Positions 49,306 through 58,242 of a DNA stretch of 64,000 nucleotides are shown piece after piece (within the stretch, counting starts at the first letter, position 1; every line of letters starts with the position of its first letter). The notes beneath the pieces are model-generated. The model worked only from the letters and a program-made list of their open reading frames with translations. It was not told the DNA's origin and ran no database searches. The stretch spans positions 62,001 through 126,000 of the forward strand of contig JAGWTU010000008.1 in assembly GCA_028868825.1 (NCBI GenBank). The letters are read 5' to 3'. Origin of the DNA: Burkholderiales bacterium (GTDB lineage Bacteria; Pseudomonadota; Gammaproteobacteria; Burkholderiales; Burkholderiaceae_C). A program made the translations under genes and the position numbers.

Positions 49306-49890
49306 ATGGCCGACGGCAATGATCTGGTGAAGATGGTCCCGGGATTCGAATTCCTGCAGAACCTGATGAAGAACGCCGGGGCCGCGATCCCCGGCATGAA
49401 TCAATGGGTGGCGCCGACGCTCGACCCGAAGGAACTCGACAAGCGCATCCAGGAGCTGAAGACGGTGCAGTTCTGGCTCGAGCAGAACGCGCGCCTGATC
49501 GGCACCACGGTGCAGGCGCTCGAGGTGCAGCGCATGACGCTGTCGACGCTGGAGACGATGAACCTGCCGATGGTCGATCTGCGCGACGCGCTGAAGATCC
49601 GCGAACCGGCTGCCGCGCCTGCGCCTGCGCCTGCACCCGCACCCGCACCGGCCGCGCGCAAGAAGGCCGCTGCGCCCGCGGCCGACGCCGACGCGAAGTC
49701 GGCGCCGCCCGCCGTCGATCCGCTGCAATGGTGGGGCGCACTGACGCAGCAGTTCACCGAGCTCGCGGCCAAGGCGATGCAGGAGAGCCCGCTGGCGCGC
49801 GTCGCCGAGCCGGCCGGCGCCGCCGCCGTCGCGAAGAAGGCCGCGGCCAAAGCGCCCGCGCCCGCCGCCGCGCGCAAGCGCGCGAGCTGA
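49306..49890 (+). CDS. phaM: PHA-granule activator PhaM
   Basis: A 194-residue phasin-like protein. The PhaM signature covers residues about 8-100: VKMVPGFEFLQNLMKNAG, NQWVAPTLDPKELDKRIQELKTVQFWLEQNARL and MTLSTLETMNLPM. An Ala-Pro repeat linker (about 105-120) and a Lys/Ala-rich tail (about 165-194, PAAKK-type) follow, the latter like the DNA-binding tail of Cupriavidus PhaM. PhaM links PHA granules, PHA synthase and the nucleoid. A GAGGAGC Shine-Dalgarno lies before ATG; a CACAAT hexamer is at 49274-49279. Confidence 0.92.
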   Translation: MADGNDLVKMVPGFEFLQNLMKNAGAAIPGMNQWVAPTLDPKELDKRIQELKTVQFWLEQNARLIGTTVQALEVQRMTLSTLETMNLPMVDLRDALKIREPAAAPAPAPAPAPAPAARKKAAAPAADADAKSAPPAVDPLQWWGALTQQFTELAAKAMQESPLARVAEPAGAAAVAKKAAAKAPAPAAARKRAS

Positions 49891-49898
49891 AGGGGCCG

Positions 49899-51050
49899 AT
49901 GAGCGGCTTCGTCGTCGGCCACGCGACGCACCCCGACTGGCGCGGCGCGCTGGCGCTGGCGGCGGCGCAGATCGACGGCGCGCGTGCGCGCAGCGCCGCG
50001 ACGCCGACCTTGGGTTTCGTCTACCTCACCGACGCCTATGCCGGCGCGGCCGAGGCCATCCTCGCCGAGCTGCAGCAGCGCTGGCCCGGCGTCGCCTGGG
50101 TCGGCAGCGTCGGCGTCGGCGTCGCCGCCAGCGGCGTCGAATACTTCGACGAGCCGGCGCTCGTGCTGATGCTCGCCGACCTGCCGGCGGGCAGCTTCGA
50201 GGTCTATTCGGGGGCGCGCAAGCTGCAGCGCATCGAGCCGTACAGCGCCCTCGTCCACGCCGACCCGGCCACGCCCGACCTCGGCGAGCTGATCACCGAG
50301 CTCGCCGAGCGCATGAGCTCGGGCTATCTGTTCGGCGGCCTGGCGTCGCCGCGCCGCCGCGCGCTGCACATCGCCGACGGCGTCTGGGAGGGCGGCCTGT
50401 CGGGCGTGGCCTTCGACGCCGACGTGGCGCTGGTCTCGCGCGTCACCCAGGGCTGCCAGCCGATCGGGCCGGCGCGCGCGATCGAGGCCTGCGAACGCAA
50501 CATCGCGATCACGCTCGACGGCGAGCCGGCGCTGGCCTGCCTGCTGCGCGACCTCGGCGTCGCCGATCTCGGCAACCCGCGCGAACTGCTGCCGCGTCTG
50601 CGGGGCACGCTCGTCGGCCTCACCGATGCGAGCGAAGACGCGGGCGCGCGTGCCGGCCAGTTCGGCAGCGCGACGCGCGTGCGCCACCTCATCGGCATCG
50701 ACCCCGCGCGCAGTGCCGTCGCGGTCGCCGAACCGCTGGCACCCGGTCTGCGCATGGCCTATTGCCAGCGCGACGTGGCGGCGGCGCGGCGCGACCTCGT
50801 GCGCATCTGCAGCGAGATTCGCGAGGAACTCGCGGGCGAGCCCGGCGCCGCGCCGCGGCCGCTGCGCGGCGCGATCTACGTCAGCTGCGCCGGTCGCGGC
50901 GGCCCGCATTTCGGCGGCCCATCGGCCGAACTGCAGATCGTCCAGCATGCGCTCGGCGATGTGCCGCTGGTCGGCTATTTCGCCGGCGGCGAAATCGCGC
51001 GCCATCATCTGTACGGCTACACCGGCGTGCTCACCGTGTTCACCGCATGA
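49899..51050 (+). CDS. FIST-domain (FIST_N/FIST_C) sensor protein
   Basis: A 383-residue soluble protein with FIST_N (about 20-190; AGVAWVGSVGVGVAASG-like, here PGVAWVGSVGVGVAASGVEYF, and GYLFGGLAS) and FIST_C (about 205-370; FSAGRGGPHFG-type, seen as VSCAGRGGPHFGG, and VPLVGYFAGGEIARHHLYGYTGVLTVF). FIST domains bind small ligands such as amino acids and are normally part of a signalling protein; here the protein stands alone. It is 8 bp after phaM and overlaps glcD by ATGA. Confidence 0.9.
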   Translation: MSGFVVGHATHPDWRGALALAAAQIDGARARSAATPTLGFVYLTDAYAGAAEAILAELQQRWPGVAWVGSVGVGVAASGVEYFDEPALVLMLADLPAGSFEVYSGARKLQRIEPYSALVHADPATPDLGELITELAERMSSGYLFGGLASPRRRALHIADGVWEGGLSGVAFDADVALVSRVTQGCQPIGPARAIEACERNIAITLDGEPALACLLRDLGVADLGNPRELLPRLRGTLVGLTDASEDAGARAGQFGSATRVRHLIGIDPARSAVAVAEPLAPGLRMAYCQRDVAAARRDLVRICSEIREELAGEPGAAPRPLRGAIYVSCAGRGGPHFGGPSAELQIVQHALGDVPLVGYFAGGEIARHHLYGYTGVLTVFTA

Positions 51051-52549
51051 ATACCGTTGCGACTGCTCCACCCACCACCACCGATCCCCGCGCCCTGCGC
51101 CAGGCCGAGGTCGTCGCGGCGCTGGCGCCGCTGCTGCCGGCGCATGCACTGCTGTGGCATGCCGAGGAGACGCAGCCCTACGAATGCGACGGCCTCACCG
51201 CCTACCGCCAGCAGCCGCTGGCGGTGGCGCTGCCCGAGACCGAGACGCAAGTCGCCGCGGTGCTGCAGGCCTGCCACCGCCTGGGCGTGCCGGTGATCGC
51301 GCGCGGGGCCGGCACGGGCCTCTCGGGCGGCGCGATGCCGCATCTGCTGGGCGTGACGCTGTCGCTGGCGAAGTTCAACCGCATCGTGATGATCGACCGT
51401 CAGGCGCGCACCGCCACCGTCCAATGCGGCGTGCGCAATCTCGCGATCAGCGAGGCCGCCGCGCCCTACGGCCTGTATTACGCGCCCGACCCGAGCAGCC
51501 AGATCGCCTGCACGATAGGCGGCAACGTGGCCGAGAACTCGGGCGGCGTGCATTGCCTGAAATACGGCCTGACGCTGCACAACGTGCTGCGCGTGCGCGG
51601 CTACACGGCCGAGGGCGAGGCGATCGAATTCGGCAGCGAGGCGCTCGACACGCCGGGGCTCGATCTGGTGCCGCTCGTCGTCGGCAGCGAGGGCATGCTC
51701 GCGGTCATCACCGAGGTCACCGTCAAGCTGGTGCCGAAACCGCTGCTGGCGCGCTGCATCATGGCCAGCTTCGACGATGTGCGCCGTGCCGGCGACGCGG
51801 TGGCCGCGATCATTGCCGCCGGCATCATCCCGGCGGGCCTGGAGATGATGGACCAGCCGATGACGGCCGCCGTCGAGGACTATGTCCGCGCCGGCTACGA
51901 CCTCGATGCCGCGGCGATCCTGCTGTGCGAAAGCGACGGCACGCCCGAGGAGGTGGCCGAGGAGATCCAGCGCATGCTGGACGTGCTCACCGGCTGCGGC
52001 GCGACGCGGCTCGAGGTCAGCAAGGACGAGGCGCAGCGGCTGAAGTTCTGGAGCGGGCGCAAGAACGCGTTTCCCGCCAGCGGCCGCATCAGCCCCGACT
52101 ACATGTGCATGGACAGCACGATCCCGCGCAAGAAGCTGGCCGAGATCCTGCTGGCGATCGCCGCGATGGAGCGCAAATACGGGCTGCGCTGCTGCAACGT
52201 CTTCCACGCCGGCGACGGCAACCTGCACCCGCTGATCCTCTTCGACGCCAACGATCCCGACCAGATGCGCCGCTGCGAGCTGTTCGGCGCCGAGATCCTC
52301 GAGACCAGCGTCGCGCTCGGCGGCACCGTCACCGGCGAACATGGCGTCGGCGTCGAGAAGCTGAATTCGATGTGCGTGCAGTTCTCGGGCGCCGAACTGC
52401 AGCAGATGCTGGCGGTGAAGCGCGCCTTCGATCCCGCCGGCGGGCTCAACCCGGGCAAGGTGATCCCGACGCTGCAGCGCTGTGCCGAATACGGCCGCAT
52501 GCATGTGAAGCGCGGGCTGCTGCCGTTTCCCGAACTGGAGCGTTTCTGA
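51047..52549 (+). CDS. glcD: Glycolate oxidase subunit GlcD (FAD)
   Basis: A 500-residue FAD-linked oxidase of the vanillyl-alcohol-oxidase fold. The FAD-binding stretch PVIARGAGTGLSGGAMP (about 82-98), CTIGGNVAENSGGVHCLKYG (about 148-167) and the C-terminal VFHAGDGNLHPLILFD and EHGVGVEKL (about 430-440) are diagnostic. With GlcE and GlcF it oxidises glycolate to glyoxylate at the inner membrane. ATG at 51047 overlaps the stop of the FIST gene and its own stop overlaps glcE (TGATG). Confidence 0.96.
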   Translation: MNTVATAPPTTTDPRALRQAEVVAALAPLLPAHALLWHAEETQPYECDGLTAYRQQPLAVALPETETQVAAVLQACHRLGVPVIARGAGTGLSGGAMPHLLGVTLSLAKFNRIVMIDRQARTATVQCGVRNLAISEAAAPYGLYYAPDPSSQIACTIGGNVAENSGGVHCLKYGLTLHNVLRVRGYTAEGEAIEFGSEALDTPGLDLVPLVVGSEGMLAVITEVTVKLVPKPLLARCIMASFDDVRRAGDAVAAIIAAGIIPAGLEMMDQPMTAAVEDYVRAGYDLDAAAILLCESDGTPEEVAEEIQRMLDVLTGCGATRLEVSKDEAQRLKFWSGRKNAFPASGRISPDYMCMDSTIPRKKLAEILLAIAAMERKYGLRCCNVFHAGDGNLHPLILFDANDPDQMRRCELFGAEILETSVALGGTVTGEHGVGVEKLNSMCVQFSGAELQQMLAVKRAFDPAGGLNPGKVIPTLQRCAEYGRMHVKRGLLPFPELERF

Positions 52550-53655
52550 TGGACGCGCTGCCCGCCACTTCCTCGCCGGCCCTCGCCGCCCTCGTCGAGC
52601 GCGTGCAGGCGGCGCGCGCGAGCAAGACGCCGCTGGAGATCCGCGGCGGCCGCACGAAGGCCTTCTACGGCGAGGAGCCGCGCGGCGAGCCGCTCGAGGT
52701 CGCCTCGCTCACCGGCATCAGCAGCTACGAGCCGAGCGAGCTCGTCGTCACCGTGCGCGCCGGCACGCCGCTGGCCGAACTCGAGGCGGTGCTCGCCGCG
52801 CAGGGCCAATGCCTGCCGTTCGAGCCGCCGCGCTTCGCCGCCGGCGGCAGCGTCGGCGGCATGGTCGCGGCCGGGCTCGCCGGGCCGGCGCGCGCGGCCG
52901 TCGGTGGCGTGCGCGACTACCTGCTCGGCGCGACGCTGCTCGATGGCCGCGGCGAACTGCTGAGCTTCGGCGGCCGGGTGATGAAGAACGTTGCCGGCTA
53001 CGACGTCTCGCGCGTGCTCGCCGGATCGATGGGCACGCTGGGCCTGATCTGCGAGGTCTCGCTCAAGGTCCTGCCGCGACCGCGCGCCGTGCTCACGCTG
53101 CGCCTGGAGACCGACCCCGCCGGCGCGATCCGCCGCTTCAACGAATGGGCCGGCCAGCCGCTGCCGATCGACGCCACCGCCTGGTGGGACGGCATGGCCG
53201 TGCTGCGCCTCGCGGGTGCCGAGGCGGCCGTGGGCGCGGCGGCGCAGAAGATCGGCGGCGAGGTCGTCGAGGACGCGCTCGCGGTGGCGTTCTGGACCGG
53301 CCTGCGCGACCATCGCGACGAGTTCTTCGTCGGCGCGGGCAAGGCGGTGGCCGCCGGCGCGGCGCTGTGGCGGCTCTCGGTGCCGGCGACGACGGCGCCG
53401 CTCAAGCTTTCGGGCGAGCAGCTCGTCGAATGGGGTGGCGCGCAGCGCTGGCTGTGCACCAGCGCGCCGGCGGCCGTGATGCGCGAGGCCGCGGCCGCCG
53501 CCGGCGGCCATGCGGTGCTGTTCCGCGGCCGCGACAAGAGCGCCGGCGCCTTCGCGCCGCTGAAGCCGGTGCAATTCAAGATCCAGCGCGAACTCAAGCG
53601 CGCCTTCGATCCCGACGCGATCTTCAACCCGGGTCGGCTGACTCCGGGCATCTGA
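52549..53655 (+). CDS. glcE: Glycolate oxidase subunit GlcE (FAD)
   Basis: A 368-residue FAD-binding subunit. It has PLEIRGGRTKAFYG (about 27-40), YEPSELVVTVRAGTPLAELEAVL (about 61-83), PRFAAGGSVGGMVAAGLAGPARA (about 93-115) and the FAD-contact GGRVMKNVAGYDVSRVLAGSMG (about 142-163), ending FDPDAIFNPGRL. It is shorter than GlcD and lacks part of the C-terminal domain, which is normal for GlcE. It overlaps glcD by TGATG and lies 26 bp before glcF. Confidence 0.95.
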   Translation: MDALPATSSPALAALVERVQAARASKTPLEIRGGRTKAFYGEEPRGEPLEVASLTGISSYEPSELVVTVRAGTPLAELEAVLAAQGQCLPFEPPRFAAGGSVGGMVAAGLAGPARAAVGGVRDYLLGATLLDGRGELLSFGGRVMKNVAGYDVSRVLAGSMGTLGLICEVSLKVLPRPRAVLTLRLETDPAGAIRRFNEWAGQPLPIDATAWWDGMAVLRLAGAEAAVGAAAQKIGGEVVEDALAVAFWTGLRDHRDEFFVGAGKAVAAGAALWRLSVPATTAPLKLSGEQLVEWGGAQRWLCTSAPAAVMREAAAAAGGHAVLFRGRDKSAGAFAPLKPVQFKIQRELKRAFDPDAIFNPGRLTPGI

Positions 53656-53681
53656 AAAGAAACCTCTTCCCTGCCGGCCCG

Positions 53682-54929
53682 ATGCAAACGAACCTCGCCC
53701 CAGAATTCAAGGACCTGCGCGCCGGGACCGAGGCCGAGGCCATCGTGCGGCGCTGCGTGCATTGCGGCTTCTGCACCGCGACCTGCCCGACGTATCAGCT
53801 GTTGGGCGACGAACTCGACGGGCCGCGCGGCCGCATCTACCTGATCAAGCAGATGCTCGAAGGTGCGCCGGTCACGCGCAGCACGCAATTGCATCTCGAC
53901 CGCTGCCTGACCTGCCGCAATTGCGAGACCACCTGTCCGAGCGGCGTCGAATACGGGCGCCTCATCGACATCGGCCGTGAACTGGTCGATGCGCGCGTGC
54001 CGCGGCCGCGCGGCGAACAGGCCATGCGCTGGCTGTTGAAGGCGGGCATGACCTCGCCGGCCTTCGCGCCGGCGATGAAGCTGGGCCAGGCGCTGCGGCC
54101 GCTGTTGCCCGCGGCCCTCAAGGCCAAGGTGCCGCCGCGCCCCGGCGCGCGCGCGCATCGCTGGCCCACGCGCAGCCACCCGCGCAAGGTGCTGCTGCTG
54201 CTGGGCTGCGTCCAGCCCTCGATGCTGCCCAACATCAATTCGGCGACGGCGCGCGTGCTCGACGCCGCCGGCATCCAGACCCTGGTCGCCGACGAGGCGC
54301 GTTGCTGCGGCGCGCTGCGCACGCATCTGGGCGATGTCGAAGGCGGGCTCGTCGACATGCGGCGCAATATCGACGCCTGGTGGCCGCTCGTCACCGGCGT
54401 CACCGAACATGGCAAGGTCGAGGCCATCGTCGTCAACGCCTCGGGCTGCGGCGTCGCGGTGAAGGATTACGGCCGCGCGCTCGCGCACGACGCCGAATAC
54501 GCCGACAAGGCGCGCCGCGTCGCCGAACTGGCGCGCGACCTCAGCGAACTGCTGCCCGACATCACCGCCGCGCTGCGCGGCAAATTGCGCGCGCCGAGGG
54601 CGCGGCGGCTCGCTTACCACCCGCCGTGCACGCTGCAGCATGGCCAGCGGCTGCGCGGCGGCGTCGAGAGCCATTTGCGCGAACTGGGTTTCGAAGTCGA
54701 ACTGGCTGCTGCCGAAGCGCATCTATGCTGCGGATCGGCCGGCACCTACAGCATCCTGCAGGGTGAACTGGCCACCGCCTTGCGCGACCGCAAGCTGGCG
54801 CATTTGCAGCCGCTCGAACCCCAGGCCATCGTCAGCGCCAATATCGGCTGCATCCAGCACCTGCAAAGCGGCACCACGACCCCCGTCATGCATTGGGTCG
54901 AGGCGCTGGCCGAAACGCTGAACGACTGA
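53682..54929 (+). CDS. glcF: Glycolate oxidase iron-sulfur subunit GlcF
   Basis: A 415-residue protein with two 4Fe-4S sites near the start (CVHCGFCTATCP, about 26-37, and CLTCRNCETTCPSG, about 76-89) and two CCG-type repeats in the C-terminal half (RCCGALRTHLGD and HLCCGSAGTYSILQ, the latter near 348-361) that bind further redox centres. It accepts electrons from GlcDE. Its stop is 9 bp from the convergent H-NS-type gene, with no visible terminator in between. Confidence 0.96.
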   Translation: MQTNLAPEFKDLRAGTEAEAIVRRCVHCGFCTATCPTYQLLGDELDGPRGRIYLIKQMLEGAPVTRSTQLHLDRCLTCRNCETTCPSGVEYGRLIDIGRELVDARVPRPRGEQAMRWLLKAGMTSPAFAPAMKLGQALRPLLPAALKAKVPPRPGARAHRWPTRSHPRKVLLLLGCVQPSMLPNINSATARVLDAAGIQTLVADEARCCGALRTHLGDVEGGLVDMRRNIDAWWPLVTGVTEHGKVEAIVVNASGCGVAVKDYGRALAHDAEYADKARRVAELARDLSELLPDITAALRGKLRAPRARRLAYHPPCTLQHGQRLRGGVESHLRELGFEVELAAAEAHLCCGSAGTYSILQGELATALRDRKLAHLQPLEPQAIVSANIGCIQHLQSGTTTPVMHWVEALAETLND

Positions 54930-54938
54930 AAGAACCGC

Positions 54939-55283
54939 CTAGCGGACGAGGAAGTCCTCCAGCGTCTTGCCGGCATTCAGCGCGTCGCGCAGCCATTGCG
55001 GACGCTTGCCGCGGCCGCCCCAGGTGCCGCCGCTGTCGTTGCGGTACTTCACCGCGCGGGCCGTTTTCGCGGCCTTGCGGCCGCGCCCTTTCGGCGCACC
55101 CGTGGTCTTGCCGGCGCGCCGCGGCTGGCCGCCGAATCCGAGATCCTCGGCATTCAGGTTGTAAACGCTGATCGCCTCGCGGATGCGGTCGATCACGCCT
55201 TCGATTTCCTTGCGGCGTGCCATTTCGGCGTCCGCCTTGAGGGCCTCGATTTGCTTGACGATCTGGGCGTAAGTCTTGGTCAT
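54939..55283 (-). CDS. H-NS family nucleoid protein
   Basis: A 114-residue DNA-binding protein. The N-terminal coiled coil (about 5-40, KQIEALKADAEMARRKEIEGVIDRIREAI) mediates oligomerisation, followed by a basic linker (58-75, rich in Gly/Arg/Lys) and the C-terminal AT-hook-like motif KYRNDSGGTWGGRGKRPQWLRDAL (about 79-102). It likely silences AT-rich genes. The longer frame upstream is not conserved. Its 207-bp upstream gap is markedly AT-richer than the rest, consistent with autoregulation. Confidence 0.93.
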   Translation of the reverse strand: MTKTYAQIVKQIEALKADAEMARRKEIEGVIDRIREAISVYNLNAEDLGFGGQPRRAGKTTGAPKGRGRKAAKTARAVKYRNDSGGTWGGRGKRPQWLRDALNAGKTLEDFLVR

Positions 55284-55490
55284 GGTTTCGATGGATCCAT
55301 AAGCACCCGTTTCGGGATCTTCCTTCCTTGGAAGGGCCTGATGCGACGCCATTCGCGATTTCGCGTCTATCGGCTGCGTATTATGGCCAGAAATGGTCCT
55401 AATGCGTTTCTCGATGTTAAAAACCATGACCACCTAATCAGAGGTCGAGATCATCGAACATCGATTGCCGCGACCCATTAGACCTTTGGA
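55284..55490. other. AT-richer gap upstream of the H-NS-type gene
   Basis: This 207-bp gap between the H-NS-type gene and mtfA has far lower GC than its neighbours. On the minus strand a CATAAT hexamer (55385-55380) is a possible -10 about 95 nt before the ATG, but I find no -35 at proper spacing. TTAACA on the minus strand (55420-55415) is too far upstream. No coding frame is evident. Confidence 0.4.
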
Positions 55491-56321
55491 TCACCATTGC
55501 ACCGGATCGACGCCGTAATAGCGGGCGAATTCGCCATAGAGTGCCGGATGCTGCTGCGCCAGCGCGGTGGGTTGCTCGAAGAAATGCTCGCTGACGACGG
55601 CGAAGAATTCGGCCGGATCGGTGGCACCATAGGGCGCGATCAGGCCGTCCTCGCCGCGCGCCACGCGCTGCTGCAAGGCCGCGTATTCGGCGCCGAGCAC
55701 GGCCGCCCAGCGGGCATAGCCTTCGCGCCGCCCGAGCCAGGGCGCGCCGTTGGCGCGCCCGCGTTCCTGGTCGAGCTGGTGCGCGAATTCGTGCACGACG
55801 ACGTTGCGGCCGTCGGCGGGGTCGGCAGCGCCGGCGAGTACCTCGTCCCAGGCCAGCAGCACCTGGCCCTGCTGCCAGGATTCGCCGACGAGCGCGCGGC
55901 GCGTTTCGTGGGTCAGGCCGGTAGCGTCGCTGTGGCTGCGGTCGACGACGAAGGCGCCGGGGTAGATCAGGATCTGGCGCAATTGCGGGAAATAGCCGGC
56001 GTGGTCGTGCAGCAGCAGCAGCGCCGCCTGGGCCGCTACGAGCACGCGCATTTCCTCGCTGACGTCGAGACCGGCGCAGCCGATGAAGGGCTTCTCGGCC
56101 ACCAGCACCTGGATGCGTTTCTTCAGTCGCCATTGCAGGTCGGCGGGCAGCCGCGCGTAGGCGGGCATGCGCCGGCGCAGCATCTCGCGCCAGGCCTGCG
56201 GAAAGGGCCGCCGCACGATGCGCGCGCGGCGCCAGGCCGCGAGCGCGGCGGGGCCGCCGAGCCAGGCCGCGACGGCCAGCGCGAGGGCGATGAACAGGAG
56301 GATGGGAATGAGCGCCGTCAC
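55491..56321 (-). CDS. mtfA: Zinc peptidase MtfA
   Basis: A 276-residue M90-family protein with an N-terminal TM helix (about 4-25) and the metallopeptidase motif VVVHEFAHQLDQERGRANGAPWL (His-Glu-x-x-His, about 176-180) plus SEHFFEQP (about 243-250), which supplies the third ligand Glu. MtfA in E. coli interacts with the repressor Mlc and so affects glucose uptake; no Mlc gene is here. The start is GTG at 56321. Confidence 0.93.
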   Translation of the reverse strand: MTALIPILLFIALALAVAAWLGGPAALAAWRRARIVRRPFPQAWREMLRRRMPAYARLPADLQWRLKKRIQVLVAEKPFIGCAGLDVSEEMRVLVAAQAALLLLHDHAGYFPQLRQILIYPGAFVVDRSHSDATGLTHETRRALVGESWQQGQVLLAWDEVLAGAADPADGRNVVVHEFAHQLDQERGRANGAPWLGRREGYARWAAVLGAEYAALQQRVARGEDGLIAPYGATDPAEFFAVVSEHFFEQPTALAQQHPALYGEFARYYGVDPVQW

Positions 56322-56379
56322 CGGACGATCTGGGCGCGCGCCGGGTCGGTTTCAAGTCCCCGCGATGGCGGGGGATCGC

Positions 56380-56880
56380 TCAATCGAAGCGCGGTTCGCA
56401 GCGCAATTCGGCGCGGATCGAACGTGCGATGTAGCAGGACTCGTGCGCCCGGTGGTGCAATTCGCGCAGCGTTCCGGCATCGGGTTGCATCGGGCCGCTG
56501 CAGGTCACGAGAGGGCGCAGCGTGACGACGGTGATCGCCATGCGGCCTTCGGCGTCGCGCGCGAGCGTCGCCACCGCCTCGTCGAGATAGCGATCGACGC
56601 GCAAGCCGCGCTGCGCCGCGAGCGAGAGGAACCACAGCATGTGGCAGCTCGACGTCGCGGCGACGAGCATCTCCTCGGGGTCGACGGCGCTGGCGTCGGA
56701 CATCGGCAGCGGTACCGACAGCGGCGACGACGAGCCGGCCCAGACGGCGCCGCCGTCGAAGCGCAGTTCGTGGCGGCGGCTGTAGCGGTTGTCGGTATAG
56801 GCCTCCTGCTGGCCGCGCTGCCATTCGACGGTGGCGGTGTATTCGTGCCTTTCGGGATCCCGCCTCACCGTGGCCGTCAT
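56380..56880 (-). CDS. OsmC family peroxidase-like protein
   Basis: A 166-residue OsmC-fold protein. The two redox Cys are in VAATSSCHMLWFLSLAAQ (about 79-96, Cys near 82) and HHRAHESCYIARSI (Cys near 151). OsmC/Ohr proteins reduce organic hydroperoxides using dihydrolipoyl partners. Its start overlaps the stop of the TTC38-like gene by ATGA, so the pair is translated together. The sequence resembles the general OsmC subgroup rather than Ohr. Confidence 0.9.
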   Translation of the reverse strand: MTATVRRDPERHEYTATVEWQRGQQEAYTDNRYSRRHELRFDGGAVWAGSSSPLSVPLPMSDASAVDPEEMLVAATSSCHMLWFLSLAAQRGLRVDRYLDEAVATLARDAEGRMAITVVTLRPLVTCSGPMQPDAGTLRELHHRAHESCYIARSIRAELRCEPRFD

Positions 56881-58223
56881 GCGCGCTCCTCGGTCGGCAG
56901 CGTCAGGCGGTCGACCCAATGGCGCATCAGCGGCGTCGCCTGGCGCGCCATGCCGCGTTCGTTGAGCAGGGCCTGGCCGAGCGCGCGTTCGCTGCCGTCG
57001 CCGGCGGCGGCGAGCAGGGTCTGCTCGATGAGGTCGCGCTGGACCTGGCTGCCGCCCAGCCGCTGGAATTGCGCGCGCAGCGGATAGATCTGCGCCACCG
57101 CGCCGTCGGCATCGCCGCGGGCATGGGCGAGCAGGCCGCGCATCAGCGGCAACGCGACCTCGCGCGCCACGGCGTGGTTGCTGCGATGCAGGTCCTCGAG
57201 CGCCAACGCGCGCAGCGCGCATTGCGCCACCCAGGCCTCGGCGCGCTGCAGCAGGCCGGCCGCCAGCAGCGCGATCACGTGGTGCAGGTCGACGAAGGCG
57301 TAGTGCCCGGCGCCCATGTCGGGCCAGGCCTCGACCAGCGCCGCCGCCTGCGCACCGATGTCCTCGCCGATCAGGTGCAGCCGCCACAGCAGCGCGGCGC
57401 CGTCGATGCGCGAGGCGGTCGTGCGCAGCGTCGCGGGCGCGAGATGGGTGTCGAGCAGGCGCAGCACGCCGGCGATGTCCATCGCCTCGAGCCTGAACAG
57501 CGCCTTGTGCCACCACAGGTGGTGCGACCAGCGGCTGCGTTCGTCCCAGCTCGGCTGGTGCTGGCGCAGCCAGGCCGAACCTTCCTCGTAGCGGCCCTGC
57601 ATCTCCATCACATGCGCCACCGCATGCACGGCCCAGGGCGCATTCGCGCCGCCGGCGAGCGCGCGTCGCCCGACCTCCTCGGCCTGCGGATAGAGGTTGT
57701 TCTCCTGCAGGCCCCAGGCGTAAAGCGCGAGCAGATGCGGGTACAGCGGATCGGCCTCGTCCCAGGCCGGCAGCACGCGCGCCGGGCGCTGGCGCAGCGC
57801 CGCGGCGTCGCCGCGCAACTCGTCCCAGTGGTGCGCGCTGTGCAGCGCCAGCGCGTCGCAGGGGTGGTCGATGAGCAGCCGGTCCCAGATGCGGCAAGCC
57901 GCCTCCCAGCGGCCTTCCTGCACCGCCTGCAGGGCCTGCCCGTGCGCGCGCTCGCGCGGCGTCGCGTGCGCCATGCGCGCGTCCGCCTGCGCCAGATGCG
58001 TTGCCGCCTCGGCATCGCGCTCGGGGTCGAGCTGCGCGTAGAGGAAGCCGGCGCGCATCAGGTGCGGAAGCGGCCAGGCCGGGTCGGCCGCGGCAGCGGC
58101 TTCGAGGTCGGGCAGCGGACTGTCGTCGTAGCTCATCAACCGGCGCAGCGCGCACTCGGCCGCGTCGAGCGCCGCGTGGGCGCAACTGCTGCCGGGGTTG
58201 CCGCGTCGATCGGGGAACGACAT
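56877..58223 (-). CDS. TTC38-like tetratricopeptide-repeat protein
   Basis: A 448-residue all-helical protein. It resembles the TTC38/YcfZ-like family: HHWDELRGD (about 123-131), DPLYPHLLALYAWGLQENNLYPQAEEVGRRAL (about 150-180), PWAVHAVAHVMEMQGRYEEG (about 187-206) and WSHHLWWHKALFRLE (about 225-240). Function is unknown; conserved His residues could bind metal. ATG at 58223 has a TACATT hexamer (minus strand) 7 nt upstream and no Shine-Dalgarno. It overlaps the OsmC gene and follows the amidase by 19 bp. Confidence 0.85.
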   Translation of the reverse strand: MSFPDRRGNPGSSCAHAALDAAECALRRLMSYDDSPLPDLEAAAAADPAWPLPHLMRAGFLYAQLDPERDAEAATHLAQADARMAHATPRERAHGQALQAVQEGRWEAACRIWDRLLIDHPCDALALHSAHHWDELRGDAAALRQRPARVLPAWDEADPLYPHLLALYAWGLQENNLYPQAEEVGRRALAGGANAPWAVHAVAHVMEMQGRYEEGSAWLRQHQPSWDERSRWSHHLWWHKALFRLEAMDIAGVLRLLDTHLAPATLRTTASRIDGAALLWRLHLIGEDIGAQAAALVEAWPDMGAGHYAFVDLHHVIALLAAGLLQRAEAWVAQCALRALALEDLHRSNHAVAREVALPLMRGLLAHARGDADGAVAQIYPLRAQFQRLGGSQVQRDLIEQTLLAAAGDGSERALGQALLNERGMARQATPLMRHWVDRLTLPTEERA

Positions 58224-58242
58224 GGTGTGCAATGTAGCGCGA

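Noticed and set aside
49600-49660. Tandem repeat array (CGCCTG/CACCCG units)
   Set aside because: It is the codon run of the Ala-Pro linker inside phaM, an ordinary low-complexity linker.
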